DNA of 64,000 bases from Flagellimonas yonaguniensis (GTDB lineage Bacteria; Bacteroidota; Bacteroidia; Flavobacteriales; Flavobacteriaceae): the NCBI RefSeq assembly GCF_029193885.1, contig NZ_JARFVB010000001.1, positions 310,001-374,000 on the forward strand, in the 5' to 3' direction. Under the pieces are notes generated by a model, which worked only from the letters and a program-made list of their open reading frames with translations, searched no databases and had not been told where the DNA came from. The position numbers and the translations under genes were made by a program. Below are positions 46,563 to 56,520 of the stretch, one piece after another (positions within the stretch are counted from its first letter, which is position 1; every line of letters begins with the position of its first letter).

Positions 46563-47429
46563 TTATTGTACTTTGAATAGTTCGTTGTAGGTAAACAATT
46601 GATCCAAACGAGCTCCTTTTTCGGTCTGTTTTAATGAACAGATTTGATTGTGGGCATCGTGCTCGAACAATAGCAGCCAATCGTTCTCAACGGCTTTGTT
46701 TAAAAATGATTGTTTTTCTTTTAAGGTCAATAATGGGCGGGTATCGTACCCCATCACATACGGAAGTGGGATATGGCCCACGGTAGGAATCAGGTCGGCC
46801 ACGAAAACCAAGGTCTTGCCTTTGTAGGTTAAATGGGGAAGCATTTGCTTATCGGTATGCCCATCCACAAAGTGGATGCCGAAACCGAGTTCCGAAGTTT
46901 CCATAAAGGAGGATTCTTCTCGGTCCACAAAATGAAGCTGACCACTTTCTTGCATGGGCAAAAGGTTTTCCTTTAAAAAAGAGGCTTTTTCCCGTGCATT
47001 GGGTTGGGTCGCCCATTCCCAATGGTCTTTGTTCGTCCAGAATTTGGCGTTCTTAAAGGCGGGTTCGTAACCAGTTCGGTCCTTGTTCCACTGAATGCTG
47101 CCTCCACAATGGTCGAAATGCAGGTGGGTCAAAAAAACATCGGTAATATCATCTCGATGAAATCCGACATTCTTTAAGGACTTGTCCAAGGAATGGTCGC
47201 CCCACAAGTAATAGTAGCTGAAGAATTTCTCGGATTGCTTGTTGCCAAGTCCATTGTCGATTAAAATAAGCCTGTCACCATCCTCTATCAAAAGGCAACG
47301 AGCGGCAAGGTCGATCATGTTGTTACTGTCCGCAGGGTTGGTTCTGTTCCAAATGGATTTGGGGACCACACCGAACATGGCGCCCCCATCCAACTTAAAA
47401 TTACCGGTCTCTATGGGATAAATTGTCAT
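46563..47429 (-). CDS. Metallo-beta-lactamase-fold hydrolase
   Basis: 288 residues from the ATG at 47429 (MTIYPIETGNFKLDGGAMFG, the conserved opening of this subfamily); a longer frame to 47585 adds unlikely sequence. VFLTHLHFDHCGGSIQW is the HxHxDH zinc motif; LGFGIHFVDGHTDKQMLPHL and LLFEHDAHN supply further metal ligands. Predicted cytoplasmic (no signal peptide). The substrate is unknown; close relatives include lactonases and quorum-quenching type hydrolases, but I would not go that far here. First gene of the likely MBL-S8-M1 unit. Confidence 0.88.
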   Translation of the reverse strand: MTIYPIETGNFKLDGGAMFGVVPKSIWNRTNPADSNNMIDLAARCLLIEDGDRLILIDNGLGNKQSEKFFSYYYLWGDHSLDKSLKNVGFHRDDITDVFLTHLHFDHCGGSIQWNKDRTGYEPAFKNAKFWTNKDHWEWATQPNAREKASFLKENLLPMQESGQLHFVDREESSFMETSELGFGIHFVDGHTDKQMLPHLTYKGKTLVFVADLIPTVGHIPLPYVMGYDTRPLLTLKEKQSFLNKAVENDWLLLFEHDAHNQICSLKQTEKGARLDQLFTYNELFKVQ

Positions 47430-47639
47430 TCTGAAAGTAAAATGGGCTGCAAAATAAGAAAAGCACGACCCAAATGGCGAAAAAATAAAGATATATTGGC
47501 CGTATTTTAACAAAAAACGGATGTGTTCCATTAAATCGGTAAAGGTTTCTACCAGTACTGTCTTACCAATCTTGTTGTGAACCAAGGTCTAGAATGATTA
47601 TCTAAAAGAAAAACAGTAAATTTCCACAAAACTTAGACC

Positions 47640-49481
47640 ATGCTCGAACTTGCTGGAATTATAATTCTTGGCATTATTGCTCAATGGGTGGCTTGGCGGT
47701 TTAAACTACCTGCAATTTTACCTTTGATATTGATTGGATTGTTGGTGGGTCCCATCGCCACTTTATATACAGAAGACGGATCAAAACTTATAGAACCTAT
47801 TTGGAATGGAGAAAAAGGACTTTTTCCAGGTGAAGGATTGTATTACTTTGTGTCCCTGGCCATTAGTGTCATCCTTTTTGAAGGTGGCCTAACGCTAAAA
47901 AGGGCCGAAATATCCAATGTAGGCCCAGTGATCACCAAATTGATTACCATAGGAACCATCGTTACCTTTTTCGGAGCGGGTGTGTCGGCACACTATATTT
48001 TTGGACTTTCTTGGCAAATTTCCTTTTTGTTTTCCGGTTTGATCATAGTGACCGGACCTACGGTAATCACACCGATTTTAAGGAACATTCCGCTTAAAAA
48101 GGACGTGTCCGCTGTATTGAAGTGGGAAGGAATCCTCATTGACCCCATTGGAGCATTGGTCGCGGTATTGGTATTTGAATTCATAAGTGTTGGAGAGGGG
48201 CAGGCCTTTACACAAACTGCCCTTGTGGAGTTTGGTAAAATCATTCTGTTCGGGACCACATTTGGATTTACCTTCGCCCACGCACTGGCATTTGCCATAA
48301 AAAAGGACTTTATCCCGCACTATTTGCTGAATGTAGTTTCCTTGAGCACCGTGTTGTTGGTTTATGTGGAGTCGGATCTATTTGCCCATGAATCTGGGCT
48401 ATTGGCCGTTGTGGTCATGGGGATGGTCATGGGAAACATGAACTTGCCCAACCTCAAAGAGCTTCTTTATTTCAAGGAATCGCTCAGCGTTTTGTTGATT
48501 TCGATTCTCTTTATCCTTTTGGCGGCCAATATCAACATCAGTGATATGGAACTGATCTATAACTGGAACACCGTTGCCCTTTTTGCCGTCATTGTATTTA
48601 TTATACGGCCCTTGGGGGTATTCCTCAGTTCGCAGGGTTCCAATTTAAAGTTCAATGAAAAACTCTTTATCGGTTGGGTGGGTCCAAGAGGTATCGTTGC
48701 AGCTGGTATTGCATCGCTTTTTGGTTCTAAATTGATGCTCCGCGGCGAGCCCGGAGCGGAGTACATTACCCCTTTGGTCTTTATGATTGTTTTGGGAACC
48801 GTTTTGTTGAATGCCACTACCGCACGCTTTTTTGCCAAGCTTGTAGGGGTGTTCTTGAAGAAGTCCGAGGGAATTTTGATAATTGGCGCATCCAAACTAT
48901 CAAGACTGATCGGTAATTATTTGAGAAAGAACAATAGGCACGTTGTTTTGATAGACAACAACCAAAACAATGTGGATAAAGCCAAAAAACTAGGGCTGGA
49001 AGCCATTACGGCCAACATTTTTTCGGATACACTTACCGACAACATCGAGCTGAACGATATGGGGTATCTGATGGCGCTCACGGGTAATTCGGACATCAAC
49101 AAATTTGCGATAAACAAGTTCCAGAAACAATTCGGGGAAAACGGGGCCTTCCGTTTGGTCAACACCGAGGAGGTAAACGACCCCGAGAACAATCCCAAAG
49201 AAGGACTCTTTTCCCACACGGATGATTTTATACAGCTGATGGACACGGTGCGCAAGCATCCAACCATCCACGAAATAGACTTGAAGGACAAAGAGCATTA
49301 CGACAAGCTTATTGACATTACTTTCCAAGAGCGTGATATCGTACCATTGTTTACCAAATCCCCCAATGGAAGCATCGAGATTATTCCTGCCAACGGCAAG
49401 GACTTTACCCCTAAGGGCGAAGGCTACAAATTGGTTTACCTAGGTAAAATCCTAGAGGTTGAGAAAAATGGGGAAAAGTAG
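47640..49481 (+). CDS. CPA1-type cation/proton antiporter with C-terminal RCK (TrkA-N) domain
   Basis: 613 residues. About twelve hydrophobic helices to residue 410, starting MLELAGIIILGIIAQWVAWRF, with the ion-site helix reading ILIDPIGALVAVLVFEF (the D-P pair of NhaP-type antiporters, near residue 165) and WVGPRGIVAAGIASLFG near 345. From about 415 an NAD(P)-binding RCK domain follows (ILIIGASKLSRLIGNYLRKN, VVLIDNNQNNVDKAKKLG). The RCK domain suggests regulation by nucleotides, as in K+/H+ antiporters of the NhaP2/KefC style. Substrate (Na+ or K+) cannot be fixed. Likely monocistronic. Confidence 0.92.
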   Translation: MLELAGIIILGIIAQWVAWRFKLPAILPLILIGLLVGPIATLYTEDGSKLIEPIWNGEKGLFPGEGLYYFVSLAISVILFEGGLTLKRAEISNVGPVITKLITIGTIVTFFGAGVSAHYIFGLSWQISFLFSGLIIVTGPTVITPILRNIPLKKDVSAVLKWEGILIDPIGALVAVLVFEFISVGEGQAFTQTALVEFGKIILFGTTFGFTFAHALAFAIKKDFIPHYLLNVVSLSTVLLVYVESDLFAHESGLLAVVVMGMVMGNMNLPNLKELLYFKESLSVLLISILFILLAANINISDMELIYNWNTVALFAVIVFIIRPLGVFLSSQGSNLKFNEKLFIGWVGPRGIVAAGIASLFGSKLMLRGEPGAEYITPLVFMIVLGTVLLNATTARFFAKLVGVFLKKSEGILIIGASKLSRLIGNYLRKNNRHVVLIDNNQNNVDKAKKLGLEAITANIFSDTLTDNIELNDMGYLMALTGNSDINKFAINKFQKQFGENGAFRLVNTEEVNDPENNPKEGLFSHTDDFIQLMDTVRKHPTIHEIDLKDKEHYDKLIDITFQERDIVPLFTKSPNGSIEIIPANGKDFTPKGEGYKLVYLGKILEVEKNGEK

Positions 49482-49613
49482 AGTAGCGCAAACAGCAAAT
49501 GAAGGCATATTGCCGATACATCAATTCATATAGGGCATCCGTCAATTGAGGGGTAAGTAAAAGATTGAGTACAAGTATTTTGGTGGCTCATTAACCAACA
49601 AATCATTTAAAAG

Positions 49614-49868
49614 ATGAAAAAACTTGTACTTACAGCACTTGTGGCTGCCGCATTAATGACTTCCTGTTCCAAAGACGATGGCCCCAAATGTGAATCATGT
49701 ACCTCAGAACTTGGAAACAAGTTTGAAATTTGCGACAACGGCGATGGTACTTACGACGCCACTTCAGGTGGTGTTACTGAAACAATTACAGAGGGGGAAC
49801 TTGAAGGGTTTACCCCTAAACAGGATGTAGAACTTTCTTGTGCTTTAGACTCTGGACAAGACCTTTAA
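49614..49868 (+). CDS. Small cysteine-rich lipoprotein, probably surface-exposed
   Basis: 84 residues. Lipoprotein signal MKKLVLTALVAAALMTSCSKDDG, with the residues after the lipidated Cys reading SKDD, an acidic pattern that fits the lipoprotein export signals described for Bacteroidota surface lipoproteins. The mature part has a CxxC (CESC) plus two later Cys (FEICDN, ELSCALD) and a short beta pattern. No family recognised. Stands alone between the antiporter and the convergent lepA. Confidence 0.8.
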   Translation: MKKLVLTALVAAALMTSCSKDDGPKCESCTSELGNKFEICDNGDGTYDATSGGVTETITEGELEGFTPKQDVELSCALDSGQDL

Positions 49869-49904
49869 AATATAGCGGCATGTGTTAAAGTGGGTAAACA
49901 GGGC

Positions 49905-51701
49905 TTAGTCATTCAACTTAAGCACGGCCATAAAGGCCTGCTGTGGAATTTCCACATTCCCCACTTGGCGCATGCGCTTTTTTCCTTTTTTCTGCTTTTC
50001 CAACAATTTACGCTTACGGGAAATATCCCCGCCATAACATTTGGCCGTAACGTCCTTTCTCAAGGCTTTTATGGTTTCCCTGGAAATAATCTTGGAACCG
50101 ATCGCTGCTTGGATCGGAATATCGAATTGTTGTCTTGGAATCAGTTCCTTCAATTTCTCGCACATCTTTTTACCGATATGGTAGGCATTGTCAAAATGTA
50201 CCAAGGCCGATAGGGCATCAACAGGTTGTGCATTCAATAAAATATCCACACGCACCAATTTTGAAGTGCGCATTCCTATTGGGGAATAATCAAACGAGGC
50301 ATATCCTTTGGAAACGGTTTTTAGGCGATCGTAGAAATCAAAAACGATTTCCGCCAAAGGCATATCAAAGATAAGCTCTACACGCTCAGGGGTCAAATAG
50401 GTCTGGTTCACGATCTGCCCTCGTTTTTCAATGCAGAGCGACATTACATTCCCTACAAAATCAGCTTTGGTAATGATGGTCGCTTTTATATATGGCTCTT
50501 CGACCCTGTCAATGGTAGAGGGGTCGGGTAAGTCAGATGGATTGTTGACAATAATTGGCTCGGGGTCACCCTTGGTGGTGTAGGCGTGGTAGCTCACGTT
50601 GGGCACCGTAGTGATCACGGTCATATCAAATTCGCGCTCCAAACGCTCTTGAATGATCTCCATGTGCAGCATCCCCAAGAATCCGCAACGGAATCCAAAG
50701 CCCAAAGCAGCACTGCTCTCGGGCGTGAACACCAAGGAAGCATCATTCAATTGCAATTTCTCCATTGAAGAACGCAAATCTTCAAAATCTTCGGTATCCA
50801 CAGGGTAGATACCAGCAAAAACCATAGGTTTTACATCCTCGAAACCACCGATTGGATTTTTGGTAGGGTTTGCAGAATCAGTGATGGTATCCCCCACTTT
50901 TACTTCGCGAGCATCCTTTATCCCGGTAATCAAATAACCTACATCGCCGGTTGAAATCTTGTTTTTGGGAATTTGGGTCAACTTTAAAGTCCCAATCTCA
51001 TCCGCGTCATAGGATTTTCCCGTAGCAACGAATTTTATTTTTTGTCCTTTGGCAATCTCCCCATTTACCACCCTAAAATAGGTCTCAACACCTCTAAACG
51101 GATTGTAGACGGAGTCAAAAACCAAGGCCTGTAATGACTCGTCACGATTCCCTTTGGGCGGGGGAATACGTTCAATGATGGCGGTTAATATTTCTTCGAT
51201 TCCAATCCCGGTTTTAGCACTTGCTTGGATTACTTCTTCCGGCTTACACCCCAAAAGGTCCACGATATCATCGGTAACTTCCTCTGGGTTGGCACTTGGA
51301 AGATCCACTTTGTTGAGGACAGGAATAATTTCCAAATCATTTTCCAGCGCCAAATAAAGATTGGATATGGTCTGTGCCTGAATGCTCTGAGCGGCATCCA
51401 CAACCAAAAGAGCACCCTCACAAGCAGCTATGGATCGAGATACTTCATATGAAAAATCAACGTGACCGGGAGTGTCAATCAGGTTAAGTGTGTACGTTTC
51501 CCCATTGTGCACATAGTCCATTTGAATGGCATGGCTCTTGATCGTGATGCCACGTTCGCGCTCCAAGTCCATATTGTCGAGCAACTGGTCCTGTTTTTCA
51601 CGTTCGGTCACCGAGCCGGTAAAATCCAACAAACGGTCTGCCAAGGTACTTTTACCATGGTCTATGTGTGCAATGATGCAAAAATTCCTGATCTTCTCCA
51701 T
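49905..51701 (-). CDS. lepA: Elongation factor 4 (LepA), ribosome-associated GTPase
   Basis: 598 residues. G motifs in order: [14 protein letters not shown] (G1, about 10-22), switch [23 protein letters not shown] (G3), and LNKVDLPSA (G4, NKVD). The C-terminal domain unique to LepA ends [38 protein letters not shown]4 acts on stalled or mispositioned ribosomes and in 30S assembly. Promoter box lies 41 nt upstream of the start. Confidence 0.97.
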   Translation of the reverse strand: MEKIRNFCIIAHIDHGKSTLADRLLDFTGSVTEREKQDQLLDNMDLERERGITIKSHAIQMDYVHNGETYTLNLIDTPGHVDFSYEVSRSIAACEGALLVVDAAQSIQAQTISNLYLALENDLEIIPVLNKVDLPSANPEEVTDDIVDLLGCKPEEVIQASAKTGIGIEEILTAIIERIPPPKGNRDESLQALVFDSVYNPFRGVETYFRVVNGEIAKGQKIKFVATGKSYDADEIGTLKLTQIPKNKISTGDVGYLITGIKDAREVKVGDTITDSANPTKNPIGGFEDVKPMVFAGIYPVDTEDFEDLRSSMEKLQLNDASLVFTPESSAALGFGFRCGFLGMLHMEIIQERLEREFDMTVITTVPNVSYHAYTTKGDPEPIIVNNPSDLPDPSTIDRVEEPYIKATIITKADFVGNVMSLCIEKRGQIVNQTYLTPERVELIFDMPLAEIVFDFYDRLKTVSKGYASFDYSPIGMRTSKLVRVDILLNAQPVDALSALVHFDNAYHIGKKMCEKLKELIPRQQFDIPIQAAIGSKIISRETIKALRKDVTAKCYGGDISRKRKLLEKQKKGKKRMRQVGNVEIPQQAFMAVLKLND

Positions 51702-51741
51702 ATCAACAATAATATACCTTACAAAGGGATATAATCAACTG

Positions 51742-51749
51742 CAAATATA
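51742..51749 (-). promoter_or_regulatory. Putative lepA promoter (-7 box with -33 element)
   Basis: Minus-strand TATATTTG (TAnnTTTG), with TTTG at 51767-51770 as a possible -33 element after a 17-nt spacer. It is the best two-part promoter match I see in the window. Confidence 0.65.
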
Positions 51750-51822
51750 ATTGTTTTAAATACCCGCAAATGGTTTTTATGAATAAGAAAATTGCAGCGC
51801 ATTCCGCTCAAAAATAATTTCT

Positions 51823-51830
51823 TAGATTTG
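51823..51830 (+). promoter_or_regulatory. Putative promoter -7 box of the TonB-dependent receptor
   Basis: TAGATTTG matches TAnnTTTG and lies 20 nt before the ATG. Confidence 0.55.
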
Positions 51831-51850
51831 ATGTTCAACCCAAACCACAG

Positions 51851-54271
51851 ATGAAGAACCTCGCCTCTATTGTTTTATTGGTGTTTTTTGCAATATATGG
51901 CATGCAAGCCCAGACCTTTACGATTACCGGAAAGGTGGTGGACGAACAGAATCAGGTAATTCCCTATGCCAATATTTTATTGCTTCAAGCTACGGATTCC
52001 ACTTTTGTGCAAGGGAGTTCTGCCAACGAAAAGGGCATCTTTGAATTATCTGAGGTAGTACCTGACCTTTATTTGTTACAGGCCAGCTATGTGGGCAGAG
52101 GTTCTGAGCCAAGGGCATTGGACATAAAAAACAACATTTCCCTTGGAGCACTTATCATTCCCATGGAAAGCAACGAGTTGGATGAGGTTGTGGTCACTGC
52201 TCAGCGACCAAAACTTCAACGATTGCCGGACAGACTTGTCTTTTCGGTCGAAAACACAGTGGTTTCCCAAGGAACATCATGGGATATTCTGAAAAATACG
52301 CCAGGGGTCATCGTCAATCAGGATGATCTCTTGATTCGTGGTCAAAATGCGACGGTCTACCTCAACGATAGGAAGGTACAGCTCTCGGGACAAGAGGTTC
52401 GGGATTTGCTACAGGGGCTTTCGGGCACCAATATCAAATCCGTAGAGGTAATAGCCAACCCTCCTGCACGATATGATGCCGAAGGTGGCCCGATATTGAA
52501 CATTGTGACCAGTAGAAACATCATCCCAGGATACAAGGGCAGCATCAACGGAACTTTCACACAGGCTGTTTTTCCAAAATTCAGCGTAGGTACAAGTCAT
52601 TATTACAAAACGGATAAACTCAACTTGTTTGCCAACTATACCATCAACCCTAAAAAGGAAGTCAATAAAACCAAGAAGGGCATCAATTTCATGGACGAAT
52701 CCAATGATGTTTTCTCTATTTGGGACACGGATTACAATCAAACGGATAAATCACAATCGCAAAATGCCAGCTTTATCTTGGATTATGATTTTGACGATCG
52801 AAACAGCTTGAATGTCACCTCCAATCTGCTCTTTAATCTGGATCAAGAGCAAAGAACCTTGCTGAACAATGAAATAAGGAATGGTCAAGCTCAATTGGAT
52901 TCCACTTTTACCACGCAGAACAATGCCAATATGGACAACACAAACTTGGCATTCGACCTGTCCTACGTGCACAAATTGAAGAAAGAGGGTGCACAAATCA
53001 GGGCCAATGGACACTATACCTACTTTAATGGGGAAATGTTCCAACGGCTGTCCTCTGATTATTTTGATGCCGATGGCACTTTTTTGAGGGATTTTGGATT
53101 TGATACCGATTCGGACCAAGAAATCAAAATTTTTACGGGGCAATTGGACTATTCCACCCCAATCGGCAGCGCTTCTTTTGAATCCGGAGCGAAGATTTCA
53201 TCAATTACTTCGGAAAACACGATGAACTTTTTCAATTTTAATGGGTCCAGCAATACGGTGGATGCATCTCAGTCGGACAGGTATATTTATGATGAGGACG
53301 TGTATGCTGCTTATTTGAGTTTTGTGAAAAATTGGGATAAATGGTCCATGAAGCTGGGTGTTCGCGGAGAGCTGACCAAGGCCGAAGGGAACTCCATCAC
53401 TTTGGGAGAGACCAATACCCAAGACTTTTTTGAACCGTTTCCGTCCGTTTACTTGCTGTATTCGCCATCGGACAAGCATAGCTTTTCTTTTGATTACGGA
53501 AGAAACATCAACAGGCCCAAGTATAACGACTTGAATCCTTTCCGATTTTTCTACAATGAAAACGATTATGAGGAAGGAAACCCCGGGCTTCGACCAAGCT
53601 TCAGCAACAATTTCAACTTTAATTATACGCTCAACAGCGAATATTTCTTTGATGTGTACTATCGCGACAATGGCAGCAACATTGCCTATTTGGTGTTTCA
53701 GGACAACGAAGACCAAACCTTGGTGGAACTCAAACAGAATGTGCTGGAGAGTCAATCCTATGGATTGGATTTTACCTTGAGCAAATCCATTGCTCCGGCC
53801 TGGTTTATGTATGCCTATACTTCATTGTTCCATGAGGAGGAGACATATTTGGCCGAAGAAAGCGGAAACGTGCCCTTTACCAACGAAGTGAACGGGGTAT
53901 ATGCTTATTTGGGCAACTATTTGACCTTGTCCAAGGATGGAACCTTCACGGGAGAGATTACGGGAACCTATGTCTCCAAGTTTCTTTTTGGATCGTATGT
54001 GTCCGATGAGCAATTCAATTTGACCATTGGTTTGAGAAAGACCATGTTTGATGATAAAATTATCTTATCACTCGCTGCCGAGGATATTTTGGAACAATAC
54101 GTGCCCACCTATCGTTCACAGTACCTCAATCAGGACAATTTTTACCGAAGACGCCCCGAAACACAGTTTATTCGCTTTGGTTTTACCTATAATTTTGGAA
54201 ACTTCCGATTGGAGGACAACGAGCGCGGAATAGATAAAAATGAGCGCGATCGACTTCAATCGCAGGACTAG
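51851..54271 (+). CDS. TonB-dependent receptor-like outer-membrane beta-barrel protein
   Basis: 806 residues. Signal peptide MKNLASIVLLVFFAIYGMQAQ; carboxypeptidase-regulatory-like beta domain (about 22-110, FTITGKVVDEQNQVIPYANILLL); a plug with LDEVVVTAQRPKLQRLPDRLVF and NTPGVIVNQDDLLIRGQNATVYLNDR; then a barrel of the OMP_b-brl_3 type rich in aromatic strand ends (YSPSDKHSFSFDYGRNINRPKYNDLNPF), ending with IRFGFTYNFGNFRLEDNERGIDKNERDRLQSQD. The ligand is unknown; no SusD partner or siderophore gene is nearby. Confidence 0.9.
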   Translation: MKNLASIVLLVFFAIYGMQAQTFTITGKVVDEQNQVIPYANILLLQATDSTFVQGSSANEKGIFELSEVVPDLYLLQASYVGRGSEPRALDIKNNISLGALIIPMESNELDEVVVTAQRPKLQRLPDRLVFSVENTVVSQGTSWDILKNTPGVIVNQDDLLIRGQNATVYLNDRKVQLSGQEVRDLLQGLSGTNIKSVEVIANPPARYDAEGGPILNIVTSRNIIPGYKGSINGTFTQAVFPKFSVGTSHYYKTDKLNLFANYTINPKKEVNKTKKGINFMDESNDVFSIWDTDYNQTDKSQSQNASFILDYDFDDRNSLNVTSNLLFNLDQEQRTLLNNEIRNGQAQLDSTFTTQNNANMDNTNLAFDLSYVHKLKKEGAQIRANGHYTYFNGEMFQRLSSDYFDADGTFLRDFGFDTDSDQEIKIFTGQLDYSTPIGSASFESGAKISSITSENTMNFFNFNGSSNTVDASQSDRYIYDEDVYAAYLSFVKNWDKWSMKLGVRGELTKAEGNSITLGETNTQDFFEPFPSVYLLYSPSDKHSFSFDYGRNINRPKYNDLNPFRFFYNENDYEEGNPGLRPSFSNNFNFNYTLNSEYFFDVYYRDNGSNIAYLVFQDNEDQTLVELKQNVLESQSYGLDFTLSKSIAPAWFMYAYTSLFHEEETYLAEESGNVPFTNEVNGVYAYLGNYLTLSKDGTFTGEITGTYVSKFLFGSYVSDEQFNLTIGLRKTMFDDKIILSLAAEDILEQYVPTYRSQYLNQDNFYRRRPETQFIRFGFTYNFGNFRLEDNERGIDKNERDRLQSQD

Positions 54272-54293
54272 CTTTTTGGTTTTAAGCTATTTT
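54269..54293 (+). terminator. Weak hairpin terminator at the end of the TonB-dependent receptor gene
   Basis: TAGCTT (starting inside the stop codon) pairs with AAGCTA at 54284-54289 and is followed by TTTT. The loop overlaps the -33 element of the dusB promoter. Confidence 0.4.
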
Positions 54294-54294
54294 G

Positions 54295-54302
54295 TACTTT
54301 TG
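54295..54302 (+). promoter_or_regulatory. Putative dusB promoter
   Basis: TACTTTTG (TAnnTTTG) preceded by TTTG at 54275-54278 after 16 nt. It ends 21 nt before the TTG start of dusB. Confidence 0.6.
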
Positions 54303-54323
54303 CAGTCCAAAAAACCGTAGGAT

Positions 54324-55316
54324 TTGCCAAAAATTGGAAACATAGAACTTCCTGATTTTCCGCTTCTTCTAGCTCCGATGGAAGACGTGAGCGACCCTCC
54401 TTTTCGTAAACTGTGCAAGGAGCAGGGCGCCGATGTGGTGTATACCGAGTTTATTTCTTCCGAAGGATTGATCAGGGATGCCGCAAAGAGTGTCATTAAA
54501 CTGGACATTTATGAAAAAGAGCGCCCCGTGGGCATCCAGATTTTTGGCGCCGAACTGGATTCCATGTTGCAGGCTGTGGATATTGTGGAAGCATCCAACC
54601 CTGATATCATCGACATCAATTTTGGCTGTCCCGTTAAAAAGGTGGTCTGCAAAAATGCTGGTGCCGGTATATTGAGGGATATTCCCTTGATGGTAAAGCT
54701 TACAGAAGAAATCGTAAAGCGTACCAAGTTGCCCGTGACCGTAAAAACACGATTGGGTTGGGACCAAAATTCCATCAAAATTGTTGAGGTAGCGGAACGC
54801 TTGCAGGATGTCGGCATTGAGGCCATCTCCATTCACGGACGTACCCGTGTTCAGATGTACAAGGGTGAGGCTGATTGGAAGCCCATTGCCGAGGTAAAAA
54901 ACAACCAACGAATGCACATTCCTGTTTTTGGGAACGGCGATGTGGACACCCCCGAAGCGGCAGTAAAAATGCGTGACGAATTCGGATTGGACGGTGCCAT
55001 GATCGGTAGGGCAAGTATTGGTTACCCTTGGTTTTTCAATGAAGTGAAGCACTACTTCAAAACAGGCGAGCATTTATCGCCTCCCACCATGCAGGAACGC
55101 GTAGAGGCCGCCCGCAGACACTTGCAAATGGCCATTGATTGGAAGGGCGAAAAACTGGGTGTTTTTGAAACCAGAAGACACTACACCAACTATTTTAAGG
55201 GCATTCCACACTTTAAGGAGTACCGAATGAAAATGGTGACCAGTGATGCTGCTGCGGATGTTTTTGCTGCCTTTGATGAGGTTCAGGAAAAATTTTGGGA
55301 TTACCAGTTTGCTTAA
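54324..55316 (+). CDS. dusB: tRNA-dihydrouridine synthase DusB
   Basis: 330 residues from a TTG start (MPKIGNIELPDFPLLLAPME). FMN- and NADPH-dependent reduction of uridine in the tRNA D loop. FPLLLAPMEDVSDPPFRKLC, DINFGCPVKKVVCKNAGAGIL (catalytic Cys, about 100-115), SIHGRTRVQMYKGEADW, FGNGDVDTPEAA and MIGRASIGYPWFF are the Dus family blocks in order. No ATG upstream is compatible with the conserved N-terminus. Convergent with the FtsX gene; the two coding ends overlap by 4 bp. Confidence 0.95.
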   Translation: MPKIGNIELPDFPLLLAPMEDVSDPPFRKLCKEQGADVVYTEFISSEGLIRDAAKSVIKLDIYEKERPVGIQIFGAELDSMLQAVDIVEASNPDIIDINFGCPVKKVVCKNAGAGILRDIPLMVKLTEEIVKRTKLPVTVKTRLGWDQNSIKIVEVAERLQDVGIEAISIHGRTRVQMYKGEADWKPIAEVKNNQRMHIPVFGNGDVDTPEAAVKMRDEFGLDGAMIGRASIGYPWFFNEVKHYFKTGEHLSPPTMQERVEAARRHLQMAIDWKGEKLGVFETRRHYTNYFKGIPHFKEYRMKMVTSDAAADVFAAFDEVQEKFWDYQFA

Positions 55317-56518
55317 GCGGAGATTAATTTTTTGCTGATTCGGCTGCTCGCAATTTTTGAAGAGATTAAGCCCAAAACAACTATGGTTCCGATGACAATC
55401 AACAAGTTGATCACATTGAATTCCACAGGATAGGCTAAAGATGGTGTGATCTTCAACCACCCGAAAGCCAGCTGGGACCCAATCAACAAAGATCCTATCA
55501 ACACGCCAATCAGACCGCCAAATGAGGTAACCAAAATACCCTGAATAAAATAGATGTGGCGCAACTCCTTGATGGTCGTACCTAGACTGAAGAGTGTTTT
55601 GGAGTTCTGCTGCTTATCCAAGATCATCATGATTATCGCCCCAACAACATTAAAAAGGGCAATGATCAATACCAAGGTAAAAATCAAATAGGTCGCCAAG
55701 TTTTCGGTGTTCAGCATACGGTAAAGGGAGGTGTTTTGTTCCCTGCGGGTCAAAACGGATGTTTTTTCGCCCAAAACCTCGACAATGGAGTTTCTGACAT
55801 CATCTGGGGAGGCATTTCCCATCAATTTAAAATTGATACCAGAGACTTCTGTACTGTCTTTCTGTAACAGGCCTTGTACCACGGGAAGGCGGGCAAATAC
55901 ATATTTTTTATCCAAAGATTCCTCAACGGCAAACACGCCGCTCACGACCAAGGGAAGATCATTATAAGGTTTGGAATTAAATCCTTGTTGCGAAAAGGAA
56001 CCTTCGCCAGGTTTGGGCACCAAAACCTCCATTGCGGTCCTGTTGTTCATGGGCACGCCCAACAGGTTATATATCCCAAAACCAATAACGCCATTGTAGA
56101 CATCGGCACCCCAGTTTCCAAAAATGAGGGTGCTGTCCACTCCCGTAACGGCACGGTAATTTTCGTCCACCCCCTTAATGTAGGCAATGGTACTTTTTTC
56201 TTTATAGGTAAGGTAGGCCCGTTCTTCCAGTTCCTTAGAAAAATTGGCCAGTCCCTCTATTTCCGAAAGGGCCGATTCTTCATCCGCAGAAAGGGTAAAA
56301 TGTTTTCCAATAGTTGGCGAAGCCTTCAGGTCTGGATCAAACGTATTGGAAAAGGAAAGGCTGAATGTCTTTAGACCAGCAAAAGCGGATAGCACAATAA
56401 AAAGGGCCGCGGAGCCTATCACAATCACTAAAAAAGTAATGAAATTGATGATATTTACCGCATTTTGGCTGCTTTTGGATCGTAAGTAACGCTTTGCGAT
56501 ATAAAGGGGAAAGTTCAA
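55313..56518 (-). CDS. FtsX/LolC-like ABC transporter permease
   Basis: 401 residues with an N-terminal transmembrane helix (about 22-45), a large extracytoplasmic MacB-PCD-like domain (about 50-265) and three C-terminal helices (about 272-295, 320-345, 365-390), the FtsX permease layout. FPLYIAKRYLRSKSSQNAVNIINFITFLV is a typical LolC/E-type start. Such permeases work with a LolD-type ATPase, here not adjacent, in lipoprotein release or other envelope transport. It follows rbfA after 2 bp and should share its promoter. Confidence 0.88.
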   Translation of the reverse strand: MNFPLYIAKRYLRSKSSQNAVNIINFITFLVIVIGSAALFIVLSAFAGLKTFSLSFSNTFDPDLKASPTIGKHFTLSADEESALSEIEGLANFSKELEERAYLTYKEKSTIAYIKGVDENYRAVTGVDSTLIFGNWGADVYNGVIGFGIYNLLGVPMNNRTAMEVLVPKPGEGSFSQQGFNSKPYNDLPLVVSGVFAVEESLDKKYVFARLPVVQGLLQKDSTEVSGINFKLMGNASPDDVRNSIVEVLGEKTSVLTRREQNTSLYRMLNTENLATYLIFTLVLIIALFNVVGAIIMMILDKQQNSKTLFSLGTTIKELRHIYFIQGILVTSFGGLIGVLIGSLLIGSQLAFGWLKITPSLAYPVEFNVINLLIVIGTIVVLGLISSKIASSRISKKLISA

Positions 56519-56520
56519 AA

